Origin: an uncultured Ruminococcus sp.
Lineage (GTDB): Bacteria; Bacillota; Clostridia; Oscillospirales; Acutalibacteraceae
Assembly (NCBI GenBank): GCA_902765625.1
Contig: CACXAO010000001.1
Coordinates: 1 to 64,000, forward strand
Length of the DNA: 64,000 bases
Direction: 5' to 3'
Below, piece after piece: positions 17,049 to 25,496 of the stretch (position 1 is its first letter; every line of letters begins with the position of its first letter). The translations under genes were made by a program, and so were the position numbers. The notes under the pieces were generated by a model. It was not told the origin of the DNA, did not search any database, and saw only the letters and a list, made by a program, of their open reading frames with translations.

Positions 17049-18539
17049 ATGGATTCAAGAGAGTATTTCAGAAAATTTACCGACGCGGAGGAATTTGACC
17101 GCATTGCAGAAAAGCCCACCGTCACCGCTATGTGGCGCGATTGCGCGAAGGAGTTCGCAGACAGCACAGCCGTTGTTTTCAAGGGCAAGAGCCACACCTT
17201 TGCTCAGCTTGAGAGCGACGCCGCAGGCTTCCGCACCGTGCTCGGCAAGACTGCCAAGGACGGCAGGCGCATAGGCATCCTCAGCGCGAACTCATATGAT
17301 TTTGTAAAGGCTTACCTCGCGGTCGTGACATCAGGCCGCACCGCCGTCATTTTGCCGGCTCACCTCGACCAAAGAAGCGTTTTCGGCTGCTCGATGATGT
17401 TCGGACTCGACGCATTGGTCTATCAGCCCGAGCTCAAGGAGAGCGTAAGTCTCGTAAAGGCTCCGCTTATCGATATCACTGAGGTCAGCGACGAAAAGAC
17501 CGACATGACCGACTGCGACGAAAAGACTCCCTGCGTTATGATGTTCACCGGCGGCACCACCGGCAAGAGCAAGTGCGCGCTTCTCTCAAACGGCGCGGTC
17601 ATGCAGGGCACCGTTAACGGCTGCTACGGCTATTCGGGCGTTTTCGGACAGCGCTATATGCTCGTTCTGCCCTTGTCGCACGTGTTCGGACTGATCCGCA
17701 ACCTCATGACCTCGCTCTACACCGGCAGCGCTCTCTGGATCTGCGACAACAACAAGAATATGTACCGCGACATTCAGGTATTCAAGCCCACCGTGCTCGT
17801 ATTCGTTCCCGCGCTTGCCGAGATGTCTCTCGCGCTCTCGAAGCAGTTCGGCAAAAATATGCTCGGCGACGATTTGAAGTACATCATCTGCGGCGCTGCT
17901 GCTGTCGCGCCTTACCTCATTGAGGAGTACGACAAAATCGGCGTTCAGCTTCTACAGGGCTACGGCCTTACCGAGACCGCGAATCTCGTTTCGGGCAATC
18001 CCGAAAGCCTCAAGTACCCCGACTCCATCGGCTTCCCGTACCCGAATCAGGAGTTCAAGACCGTTGACGGCGAGCTTTGGATCCGCGGCAAGAACATGAT
18101 GGATTGCTACGTAGGCGGCGACGAGACCGGCTTTGACGAGGACGGCTGGTTCCACACCGGCGACCTTGTGAGCATTGACGAAAACGGCCTGCTCAGAATT
18201 ACCGGCAGAACAAAGGAGATCATCGTTCTCTCAAACGGCGAGAACGTATCTCCGGCGGAGCTTGAAACTCACTTCAACGCGCTTCCGTTTATTCAGGATT
18301 CTCAGGTATTCGAGGACGTAGCCGAGAACGGCAGGCACATCCTCGCGCTCGAGGTAGTGCCGCGCAAGACCGTTATTGCAAATATGAACGTTGAAAATAT
18401 TAAGGAATACATCATTTCGGAGCTTGAAAAGGTCAACCTCACGCTGCCCTCTTTCCAGAGAGTGACGCGGATTGAGGTTCGCGACAGCGACTTTGAACGC
18501 ACACCGAGCATGAAGATTGCGAGATATAAGAAATGCTGA
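17049..18539 (+). CDS. Acyl-activating AMP-dependent ligase
   Basis: 496 residues, an ANL-family adenylating enzyme without a carrier domain. The canonical phosphate loop FTGGTTGKSKCA, QGYGLTETANL, GWFHTGDLVSI and GRTKEIIVLSNGEN are all intact, and the C-terminal lysine region (TPSMKIARYKK) is present. It probably activates a fatty acid to acyl-AMP and loads it onto the free ACP whose gene overlaps its stop by 7 nt. It is the second ligase of the operon and its loop is more canonical than the first. Acyl-ACP versus acyl-CoA product cannot be decided; the adjacent ACP favours ACP. Confidence 0.88.
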   Translation: MDSREYFRKFTDAEEFDRIAEKPTVTAMWRDCAKEFADSTAVVFKGKSHTFAQLESDAAGFRTVLGKTAKDGRRIGILSANSYDFVKAYLAVVTSGRTAVILPAHLDQRSVFGCSMMFGLDALVYQPELKESVSLVKAPLIDITEVSDEKTDMTDCDEKTPCVMMFTGGTTGKSKCALLSNGAVMQGTVNGCYGYSGVFGQRYMLVLPLSHVFGLIRNLMTSLYTGSALWICDNNKNMYRDIQVFKPTVLVFVPALAEMSLALSKQFGKNMLGDDLKYIICGAAAVAPYLIEEYDKIGVQLLQGYGLTETANLVSGNPESLKYPDSIGFPYPNQEFKTVDGELWIRGKNMMDCYVGGDETGFDEDGWFHTGDLVSIDENGLLRITGRTKEIIVLSNGENVSPAELETHFNALPFIQDSQVFEDVAENGRHILALEVVPRKTVIANMNVENIKEYIISELEKVNLTLPSFQRVTRIEVRDSDFERTPSMKIARYKKC

Positions 18540-18790
18540 TGACAAGACAGGAAATTTTTGACAGACTAAAGGAAATCCTCGTTGCGGCGGACAGCGGCAA
18601 CAAGGCTATCACCGAGAACAGCAGCGAGCAGTCGCGCCTGAAGGAGGACTTCGGACTCAACTCGGTGAATATACTATATATGGTTATCGCGATCGAGGAG
18701 GCGTTCGGCATTTATTTCGACGAGGTCGGAGTAAACTCGTTCGCCACGGTCGGCGAGGTCATCGACTACATTGAGGGCAAGCTGAAATGA
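18533..18790 (+). CDS. Acyl carrier protein
   Basis: 85 residues, the standard ACP length. Ser44 within DFGLNSVNIL is the expected phosphopantetheine site, and the helix that follows (AIEEAFGIYF) is acidic, as in type II ACPs. The start overlaps the preceding ligase stop, and its stop overlaps the next gene by 4 nt. It is a dedicated carrier, not the primary fatty-acid-synthesis ACP, because no fab genes are nearby. It likely carries the acyl chain from the ligase to the PlsC or LRAT-like enzymes. Confidence 0.9.
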   Translation: MLMTRQEIFDRLKEILVAADSGNKAITENSSEQSRLKEDFGLNSVNILYMVIAIEEAFGIYFDEVGVNSFATVGEVIDYIEGKLK

Positions 18791-19203
18791 AGTGGGAGCC
18801 TACCGACTGCAAGCCGGGCGACATGGTACGCATCCGCCTAGGCTCGATTTATCACTACGGCGTGTTTCTGAACGAGGACGAGGTAGTTCAGTTCGGATAT
18901 CCGCCGATCCCGGAGTTTCAGGAGCAAAACGCGGTTGTCACGGTCGTAGCCGTTGACATCGACACCTTCGCCTGCGGACATATCGTCGAGGTCGCCTCGC
19001 TCGACCGCAAGGAAAGAAAAAAGCGCCTGCCGCCCGAAAAAACCGCCGAGATCGCGCGCTCAAGAATAGGCACGGGCGGTTACAACATCATTCACAACAA
19101 CTGCGAGCACCTTGCCTACGAATGCGTGTTCGGAGAGAAAAAGAGCGAGCAGACGGACGCTATCCGCGCCTTCTGGAGAGAGAAATTCAATAAAGAAGTG
19201 TAA
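18787..19203 (+). CDS. LRAT-like (NlpC/P60-superfamily) thiol acyltransferase
   Basis: 138 residues. The motif order is that of the lecithin:retinol acyltransferase family, a circularly permuted papain fold: an N-terminal His23 in HYGVF, then Cys106 and His108 in NCEH. These enzymes form acyl-thioester intermediates and move acyl chains from phospholipids to amines, alcohols or other lipids. Position inside an operon of ligases, ACP and PlsC makes acyl transfer far more likely than peptidoglycan hydrolysis. No signal peptide or C-terminal membrane anchor is seen, unlike mammalian LRAT. The start overlaps the ACP stop. Family assignment is strong; the reaction is inferred. Confidence 0.83.
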   Translation: MKWEPTDCKPGDMVRIRLGSIYHYGVFLNEDEVVQFGYPPIPEFQEQNAVVTVVAVDIDTFACGHIVEVASLDRKERKKRLPPEKTAEIARSRIGTGGYNIIHNNCEHLAYECVFGEKKSEQTDAIRAFWREKFNKEV

Positions 19204-19214
19204 GACCCTTGCAA

Positions 19215-20162
19215 ATGATTATTATTATCATTCTCATAGTTCTGGCAGTAAGCTATATCGGCTTCATTGTCGTGCCGGCAGTGCTGCTTTACCGCTTTGC
19301 TTTCGGCAGAAAGCCGTGCAGCGTTCCGCTCAACGAGTTCGGCACGCTTGAAGGAACAAGATACGCGCCGTTTTCGGAAACGCTTATTCCGGCGGACAAA
19401 TTTGTGCATTCGCAGCCCTTTGAGGAGATCAGCGTTACCGCGCGCGACGGAGTTTTGCTCCGCGGCAGGTACTTAGGTCAGAATTCGCCGCGCACGATGA
19501 TCTTTGTTCACGGCTATGCCGGCGCTCCGATAAGCAACTTCTGCGCACAGGCGGAGAGGTTCTGCCGCCTTGGCTGGAACCTTTTGTTCATCACCGAGCG
19601 CGCCCACGGAGAAAGCGGCGGCAAACGCCTTGGTTTAGGCGTCCTCGAGCAGTACGATCTGCTCAACTGGATCGACCTTGAAGCTCAGAAAAGCAGCGTT
19701 GAGGATATCGTCGTCTACGGCTCGTCAATGGGTTCGACGGCGGTTGCCTACGCGAGCGACAAGATAACCTGCCCGAAGGTCAGGACGCTCGTTGTGGACT
19801 GCGGCTTCGTATCGCCGTACCGCCAGCTCGCCTGCGACGGCAGAACCCGCAAGCTGCCGACTGTTTTGCTGCTGCCCGTAATGCGGCTTGTCGCGTGGCT
19901 CGATATTCATGAGGACATTCACCGCACAGCGGGGCAGTCGCTTAAAAATACACATATACCCGTCCTTTTCATTCACGGAGAGGCGGACAGAACCGTGCCC
20001 ATAGCACAGGGCAGGGAAAATTATGAAGCCTGCGGCAGCGAAAAGGAGTTTATCGCCGTCGCCGGCGCAGACCATATCCTCGCCTACGTGACAGGCGGCG
20101 AAGAGGTTCAGCGTAAAACAGAGGAGTTTATCAGTAAACACATGAAAGGAAAGTTATCATGA
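19215..20162 (+). CDS. Membrane-anchored alpha/beta hydrolase
   Basis: About 315 residues. An N-terminal hydrophobic helix (IIIIILIVLAVSYIGF) is followed by an alpha/beta-hydrolase domain. The nucleophile elbow is GSSMGS with a canonical serine, the acid region is HGEADRTVP, and the histidine is in AGADHI. The family covers esterases, thioesterases and lipases. The site faces the cytoplasm or outside depending on anchor topology, which cannot be resolved here. A TTG at 19209 is an alternative start. It ends in ATGA overlap with the DegV gene. In this operon, a lipid esterase or thioesterase role is likely. Confidence 0.8.
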   Translation: MIIIIILIVLAVSYIGFIVVPAVLLYRFAFGRKPCSVPLNEFGTLEGTRYAPFSETLIPADKFVHSQPFEEISVTARDGVLLRGRYLGQNSPRTMIFVHGYAGAPISNFCAQAERFCRLGWNLLFITERAHGESGGKRLGLGVLEQYDLLNWIDLEAQKSSVEDIVVYGSSMGSTAVAYASDKITCPKVRTLVVDCGFVSPYRQLACDGRTRKLPTVLLLPVMRLVAWLDIHEDIHRTAGQSLKNTHIPVLFIHGEADRTVPIAQGRENYEACGSEKEFIAVAGADHILAYVTGGEEVQRKTEEFISKHMKGKLS

Positions 20163-21094
20163 ACAAGTATGCAATTATCGCCGACGCTTCGTGCGATCTC
20201 GGCGAAAAGTATCAGAAGGAATACGGTATCAGCGTGATCTACGGTCACGTTACCTATCCCGAAAAGGGCGAGCAGCCCACAAAGCTTCAGTGGGACAGTG
20301 CCCAGAGAGACGCGTTCTACAAGGAGCTAAGCAAGAACCCCGACGGCTACTCCACAGCGCCGCCCAACGTTGAGGAGTTCAAGAGGGCATTTGAGGAGTA
20401 CGCCTCAAAGGGTGAGGACGTGCTGTGCATCACCATTTCGGGCGGAATCAGCGGCGCGTTCAACTTTGCTGCTCAGGCAAAGAACGAGGCGCTCAAGAAA
20501 TATCCTAACGCGAGAATCTGCATTATCGACTCGCTGCGTTTCAGCGTAGGCCACGGACTTCTCGTCATTCTCGCCGCAAAGCTCAGAGCAAACGGCAGAA
20601 GCATTGACGAGGTAAGCGCTTATCTCGAGGACAACAAGAACCGCATCCACCAGTGCGGATGGCTCGACGACCTCAGCTTCGTTGCCAAGAAGGGCAGACT
20701 CACCCACTCAAAGGCGTTCTTCGGCAAGCTCGCAGGCGTCAAGCCCATCGGCGAGTTCGACTACAACGGTCTTACCACCGTTATCGGCAAGGTAAAGGGC
20801 GCAAAGAAGGCGTACAAGGTGCTGCTCAACTACCTCGAGAACACGATCGAAAACGCCTCCGAGCAGACCATCTTCATCGCGCAGACCAGCCGCTATACTC
20901 AGGCTGAGAAGTATAAAGAGATGATCATGGAGCGTTTTAAGCCCAAGGACGTTATTATCGTAGACGTATTCCCGTTCTGCGGCGTAAACATCGGTCCGGG
21001 TCTTATGGCTGCCTACTATATCGGCAAGCCAATCTCAAAGGGTCTTGTTGAAGAAAAGGCGATGCTTGAAAAACTGATCAAGGCGGAAGGCTGA
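20159..21094 (+). CDS. DegV family fatty-acid-binding protein (FakB-like)
   Basis: 311 residues of the DegV fold, opening YAIIADASCDLGE, with the TITISGGISGAF-like loop (here CITISGGISGAFN) that contacts the fatty-acid carboxylate and the motif HQCGWLDDLSFVAKKGRL. Characterised DegV proteins (FakB) bind a fatty acid and present it to FakA for phosphorylation. The gene overlaps the hydrolase stop by 4 nt and is directly followed by fakA, the expected partner order. It likely supplies acyl-phosphate for phospholipid synthesis or for this operon's acyltransferases. Confidence 0.87.
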   Translation: MNKYAIIADASCDLGEKYQKEYGISVIYGHVTYPEKGEQPTKLQWDSAQRDAFYKELSKNPDGYSTAPPNVEEFKRAFEEYASKGEDVLCITISGGISGAFNFAAQAKNEALKKYPNARICIIDSLRFSVGHGLLVILAAKLRANGRSIDEVSAYLEDNKNRIHQCGWLDDLSFVAKKGRLTHSKAFFGKLAGVKPIGEFDYNGLTTVIGKVKGAKKAYKVLLNYLENTIENASEQTIFIAQTSRYTQAEKYKEMIMERFKPKDVIIVDVFPFCGVNIGPGLMAAYYIGKPISKGLVEEKAMLEKLIKAEG

Positions 21095-21108
21095 TTGTAA
21101 TAATTACT

Positions 21109-22761
21109 ATGAAAAACAAGAAAATAAACGGCACGCAATTTGAACAGATGGTGCGCAACGGCCTTGCTTACCTGCGCCAGCGGGAAAAGGAGGTCAATAA
21201 GCTCAACGTCTTTCCCGTGGCGGACGGCGACACCGGCACCAATATGTGCGCCACCCTTGAAAACGGAATAAACTACGCCAAGTCCGACGAGATCATGGCG
21301 CATTACCTCAAAACTCTCAGTGAGGGTATGCTTTTGGGAGCGCGCGGAAATTCGGGCGTAATCCTCTCGCAGTTTTTCAAGGGAATGCAGCTTGAGCTTT
21401 CGCGCTGTGTTGTCGCGGGTCCCGGAGAGCTTCGCAACGCGCTTATCCGCGGCTACCGCAACGCCTACAGCGCGGTCGTAAAGCCCGTTGAGGGCACTAT
21501 CCTCACGGTTTTCCGCGAGGGAATCGAGCATATCCGTCCGCAAATCAGCCGTGCCACCGCGATCGAGGATCTGCTCCTCATGTACATCGCGGAAATGAAA
21601 AAAACTCTCGCCTATACTCCCGAGTTGCTTCCCGTGCTCAAGGAGTCGGGCGTTATCGACAGCGGCGGTCAGGGATTTATCTACATTGTCGAGGGAATGC
21701 TCGGCAGTCTTTACGGCGACGTCGTTAAGGACAAAGCGCCTGCTGCAAAGAGCGTTAACGCGCCGGTCAGAAGCGTCGATTTCTCTCTGTTCAACGAGCA
21801 CAGCAAATTCTCGGACGGCTACTGCATGGAGTTCATTCTGCAGCTTTTGAAGTCGGGCAGCTATATCCAGCTCTTTGACCTCGACCGCTATATCGAGGAC
21901 ATCGGCGTTTACGGCAACTCGCTTGTAGTTGTGCGCGACGGCTCGCGCGTTAAGGTGCACGTTCACACCCTGCGCCCCGAAAAGGTGATAGGACTCAGCC
22001 GACAGTACGGCGAATTTCTCACCTTCAAGCTCGAGAACATGCAGCTGCAGCACAACGAGGTAATCAAGGAAGAAAACGACAGCAAAAAGCTGCCTCACAA
22101 AAAGCTCGCGATGATCTCGGTAGTCAACGGCGAGGGACTTAAAAATCTCTTTGAGGAGCTGGGATGCGACGTTGTGATCTGCTGCAGCGAGACGATGAAC
22201 GCTTCGTCGCAGGAATTTATCGACGCGTTCAACCGAATCGACGCTGACGCGATAGTCGTTTTCCCCAACAACAAGAACGTGATTCTCGCGGCTCAGCAGG
22301 CGGCGCAGCTTCACGGCGGAGATAACATCCATATCATCCCCTCAAGAAGCATTGCCGAGGGCTACTTCGCGATAGCTATGGACGTTCCCGAGAACGATAC
22401 GAAATTCCGTATCAGCTCAATGAGAAGCGGACTGCGCGACGTTACTACCCTGATTGAAACAACCGCCTCGCGCGACTACTCTTACCACGACCTGACCTGC
22501 CGCAAGGGTGAGGAGATCGTCCTCCTGAACGGCGAGATCGTCAGCGTCAACAAAAACTGGATGGAGAGCCTGATCGAAGCAATGCGCCTTGTGCCGGATA
22601 TCGACGATATCGAAACAGGCGTGATTTTCAGCGGCGAGGGAGTAACCGAGGACGAGGTCGACGAGCTGAGAGACCGCCTTGAGGAGGAATTCCCGATGCT
22701 CGAGGCGGAGATCATCGACGGCGGTCAAAAGGTTTACAGATTTATAATCGGACTTTCATAA
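21109..22761 (+). CDS. fakA: Fatty acid kinase FakA (DAK2/YloV type)
   Basis: 550 residues. The N-terminal DhaL-type kinase domain shows VADGDTGTNM and GARGNSGVILSQFFKG, the nucleotide- and magnesium-binding signatures. A middle and a C-terminal domain (DAK1_2/YloV) follow, as in known FakA. It phosphorylates fatty acids bound to FakB/DegV. Genes degV and fakA lie 14 nt apart here, which supports a FakAB pair. The kinase is complete with no missing signature residue. It is co-directional with the upstream ligase/ACP/PlsC genes. Confidence 0.88.
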   Translation: MKNKKINGTQFEQMVRNGLAYLRQREKEVNKLNVFPVADGDTGTNMCATLENGINYAKSDEIMAHYLKTLSEGMLLGARGNSGVILSQFFKGMQLELSRCVVAGPGELRNALIRGYRNAYSAVVKPVEGTILTVFREGIEHIRPQISRATAIEDLLLMYIAEMKKTLAYTPELLPVLKESGVIDSGGQGFIYIVEGMLGSLYGDVVKDKAPAAKSVNAPVRSVDFSLFNEHSKFSDGYCMEFILQLLKSGSYIQLFDLDRYIEDIGVYGNSLVVVRDGSRVKVHVHTLRPEKVIGLSRQYGEFLTFKLENMQLQHNEVIKEENDSKKLPHKKLAMISVVNGEGLKNLFEELGCDVVICCSETMNASSQEFIDAFNRIDADAIVVFPNNKNVILAAQQAAQLHGGDNIHIIPSRSIAEGYFAIAMDVPENDTKFRISSMRSGLRDVTTLIETTASRDYSYHDLTCRKGEEIVLLNGEIVSVNKNWMESLIEAMRLVPDIDDIETGVIFSGEGVTEDEVDELRDRLEEEFPMLEAEIIDGGQKVYRFIIGLS

Positions 22762-22773
22762 GAGGTGAATGGT

Positions 22774-23709
22774 TTGCAGATATTAATATGGATCCTTGTG
22801 GGACTCGCGGCGCTCAGCGTAATTTTCGAGCTGCTTATCGCCGGGGTCATATACACGGTTCTGCTTGTGCGCACCTCCAAAAAGAAGTGGGACAGAGACG
22901 TTAAGCTGCCCGACGACGAGGAGTACAAGGAAATGTACTACGAGAGTCTTGAATGGGGCAAGCTCTACGAGGACTACAAGCGTGAGGTAGAGGTAAAAAG
23001 CGGCAGATTCAGACTTGTCGGCGAGTATTTTGACTTCGGCGGCGAGAAGGCTGCGATCATCATCGCCGGACGAACCGAGTCGCTCAAATACTCCTACTAC
23101 TTTGCCGAGCCGTACCGCAAGGCAGGCTACAACATCCTCGTCATCGACAACCGGTCTCACGGCTATTCCGACGGCGTTGTCTGTTCGCTGGGGTACCGCG
23201 AGTACAAAGACATGTTCGCGTGGAGCAAGTTGCTTGTTGAGGATTTATGCAACAAGGCGGTTTTCCTGCACGGAATCTGTATAGGCTCGTCGGTCGCGCT
23301 TTTTGCGCTCACAAACCCGGAGTGTCCGGATTATATCGAGGGTATGTGCGCCGACGGTATGTACACGCGCTTTGCCGAGAGCTTCAAAAACCACATGGAC
23401 GAGGACAAGCACCCAAAGTTTGTCGCAAAATCTCTCGTTTATATGTATATGAGGATATTCTCTCACGCGAACGTCGTGACCGACGGTCCCTTGTGGCGCG
23501 TGGATAAGCTGAAAAAGCCTATCCTTTTCATTCACAGCCGTAAGGACACCTACTCAACGCCCGATCAGGCGCAGAAGCTTTATGACAAGTGCGGCTCGCC
23601 CGACAAGAAGCTTGTCTGGTTCGAAAAAGGCGCGCACTCGCGCGTAAGGGTAAACGCTCCGCAGAAGTACGACGATACGATCATTTCGTTTGTCAGCAAT
23701 TTAAAATAA
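22774..23709 (+). CDS. Alpha/beta hydrolase with a cysteine at the nucleophile position
   Basis: About 311 residues. An N-terminal membrane helix precedes an alpha/beta-hydrolase domain. At the nucleophile elbow the sequence is GICIGSS, with Cys (TGT at 23278-23280) where Ser is usual in GxSxG; the acid and His regions (HSRKDTYSTP and EKGAHSRV) are retained. Cysteine nucleophiles occur in dienelactone-hydrolase-like members. AGAGG (22761-22765) favours the TTG start at 22774 over GTG at 22765. It is the second hydrolase paralogue of this run, and a hairpin follows its stop. Confidence 0.78.
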   Translation: MQILIWILVGLAALSVIFELLIAGVIYTVLLVRTSKKKWDRDVKLPDDEEYKEMYYESLEWGKLYEDYKREVEVKSGRFRLVGEYFDFGGEKAAIIIAGRTESLKYSYYFAEPYRKAGYNILVIDNRSHGYSDGVVCSLGYREYKDMFAWSKLLVEDLCNKAVFLHGICIGSSVALFALTNPECPDYIEGMCADGMYTRFAESFKNHMDEDKHPKFVAKSLVYMYMRIFSHANVVTDGPLWRVDKLKKPILFIHSRKDTYSTPDQAQKLYDKCGSPDKKLVWFEKGAHSRVRVNAPQKYDDTIISFVSNLK

Positions 23710-23713
23710 CAAC

Positions 23714-23741
23714 AGGGCTGTCCGCGACAGCCCTTAGTTTG
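23714..23741 (+). terminator. Hairpin between two hydrolase genes
   Basis: A perfect stem AGGGCTGTC / GACAGCCCT with a 3-nt loop and a weak TAGTTTG tail. It may end the acyl operon or attenuate the last hydrolase gene. Confidence 0.55.
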
Positions 23742-23782
23742 TATATATGCAAAATTTTTGTCAACAATAAAGGAGGAACACG

Positions 23783-24844
23783 ATGAAACCAAAGCTGCAT
23801 AAAATACTCAGGAGAGTGGTCGTTATCGCCATCGTATTCGTCCTTGTGTTTTCGCTGAGCTCGGTGATATTCTCGGCGGTGTTTTTTCATTTCATGTTCG
23901 CGCGCCGCGACAGCGTGCCGGAGTACGTAACGATCAGCTATTCGCTCATCGATACCTCGCGCTACAGCCGACGCGCCGTGACGTTCCTTTCGGGCGAAAA
24001 CAAGCTCAGGGGTTACCTCTACGGCGAGCAGAACAAAACCGGTCTGATAATAATCGCGCCCGGAATCAACTCCGACGCGGACGCACACCTCGCGGAGACG
24101 ATGCGGTTTGTCGACAGCGGCTACGCGGTTCTCGCCTACGACGCGACGGGAATGTTTGAAAGCGAGGGAGACAGCCGTATCGGCTTGCAGCAGTCGAAGC
24201 GCGACTTGCTCGCGGCGATCGACTTCGCGGCTGAGGACTCCGCCACAAGCGGAATGCCCGTCTTTTTGTACGGGCACAGCCTCGGCGCGTACGCGGCTGC
24301 CGCTGCCCTTGAGCAGACCGACGTTGAGGCGGCGATCTGCCTTTCGGGGTTCGATTCTCCCGTCGGAACGATGCACGGCACCGCAAAGGGCTACGTGGGA
24401 TTTTTGGCGGACATAGAATACCCGTTTTTGTACCTGCAAAACGTGATCGTTTTCGGCAGCGACGCTGACAGCCGCGCGGTTGACGGCGTTAATTCGGGCG
24501 ACACGCCTGTTTTGATTTGCTACGGCAGCGGCGACAAGGTGATACCGTATGAGCTGAGTATGTACTCCCACAGCGGCGAGCTAAATAATCCGAACGCGCG
24601 CTGCGAGCTGATCGAGGACGAGTACCGCAACGGCCACAGCTATATGTGGCTCTCGTCAGACGCGGCGCAGTATGTAGCCGAGCTTCAGGACGAGCTTGAC
24701 GACCTGTCGCAGGCGTGCGGCGGCGAGCTGCCCGACAGCGTGCTCGAGGAGTTTTACAGCGGTGTGGACGCGGAAAGAGCCACACAGACAGACGATGAGT
24801 TTATCGCCGAGGTCTGCGATTTCTTTGAGCAGGCGGTCAGATAA
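23783..24844 (+). CDS. Secreted or membrane-anchored alpha/beta hydrolase
   Basis: 353 residues. A strong N-terminal membrane segment (VVIAIVFVLVFSLSSVIFS) precedes an alpha/beta-hydrolase domain with the canonical elbow GHSLGAYA, then an acid region (CYGSGDKVIP) and a histidine in NGHSYM. Its AAAGGAGGAACACG ribosome site is strong. It follows the hairpin by 40 nt and its stop overlaps convergent sigF by 8 nt. It may belong to the acyl operon by read-through or to its own transcript. Third hydrolase in the run; substrate unknown. Confidence 0.8.
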   Translation: MKPKLHKILRRVVVIAIVFVLVFSLSSVIFSAVFFHFMFARRDSVPEYVTISYSLIDTSRYSRRAVTFLSGENKLRGYLYGEQNKTGLIIIAPGINSDADAHLAETMRFVDSGYAVLAYDATGMFESEGDSRIGLQQSKRDLLAAIDFAAEDSATSGMPVFLYGHSLGAYAAAAALEQTDVEAAICLSGFDSPVGTMHGTAKGYVGFLADIEYPFLYLQNVIVFGSDADSRAVDGVNSGDTPVLICYGSGDKVIPYELSMYSHSGELNNPNARCELIEDEYRNGHSYMWLSSDAAQYVAELQDELDDLSQACGGELPDSVLEEFYSGVDAERATQTDDEFIAEVCDFFEQAVR

Positions 24845-25496
24845 CCATCTTTTCGCGGATAAAGCTCAGAATCTTCTTTTCGCGGCGGCTCACCTGAACC
24901 TGAGTCATGTTGAGTATCCTAGCCGTCTGCACCTGAGTTTTGCAGCCGTAGTAGCGCAGGCGAATGATCTCGCGGTCGCTTTGCGGCAGAGCGTCGATCG
25001 CCGCCTCAAGGCTCAGGCGTTCCGAGATTTCATCCTGAATATCGGGAGTCGGAACGTCGGTCTGCGGATTGCCTTCCTCATCGCAGTCTGCGGTCAGCGA
25101 GAGCGCGGGACGCGTGCTGTTTATCGCCTCGGCAATTTCCTCCGGGCTTACATTCAATGCTTTTGAGAGCTGGAAAACGGTCAATTCTTCGCCGTTTTTC
25201 AGCTCGTTTTCGTTATTGAGGCGGCTTATTTTCAGCGAAAGCTCGCGCAGGCTGCGGCTGACCCTGACCGCGCCGCCGTCGCGGAAGAGCCGCTTTATCT
25301 CGCCCATGATAACGGGGAAGGCGTAGGTCGAAAACTGCAGACCGCGGCTCCCGTCAAAGTTGTTTATCGCCTTTGTCAGTCCCAGACATCCTGCGGCGTA
25401 CAGCTCCTCGTATTCGATTCCCTTGCCCGAAAATCTTTTGCAGCAGGCGTGCACAAGACCGAGGTGCCGCCGCGCGAGAGCGTTTTTATCTGACAT
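24837..25496 (-). CDS. sigF: Sporulation sigma factor F
   Basis: 219 residues, the sigma-70 family with region 2 (FSTYAFPVIMGEIKRLFRDGG), region 3 and region 4 (DALPQSDREIIRLRYYGCKTQ). Its position after spoIIAA and spoIIAB identifies it as sigma F (SpoIIAC), the first forespore-specific factor, held inactive by SpoIIAB until engulfment signals. It overlaps spoIIAB by 11 nt. Its 3' end overlaps the convergent hydrolase gene by 8 nt. Length and order match the Bacillus/Clostridium operon. Confidence 0.95.
   Translation of the reverse strand: MSDKNALARRHLGLVHACCKRFSGKGIEYEELYAAGCLGLTKAINNFDGSRGLQFSTYAFPVIMGEIKRLFRDGGAVRVSRSLRELSLKISRLNNENELKNGEELTVFQLSKALNVSPEEIAEAINSTRPALSLTADCDEEGNPQTDVPTPDIQDEISERLSLEAAIDALPQSDREIIRLRYYGCKTQVQTARILNMTQVQVSRREKKILSFIREKMVI

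Noticed and set aside
21016..22332. 438-codon open frame antisense to fakA
   Set aside because: It mirrors the intact FakA frame and shows no recognisable domain; its Val/Asp/Arg-rich composition is what the reverse strand of this coding sequence would give.
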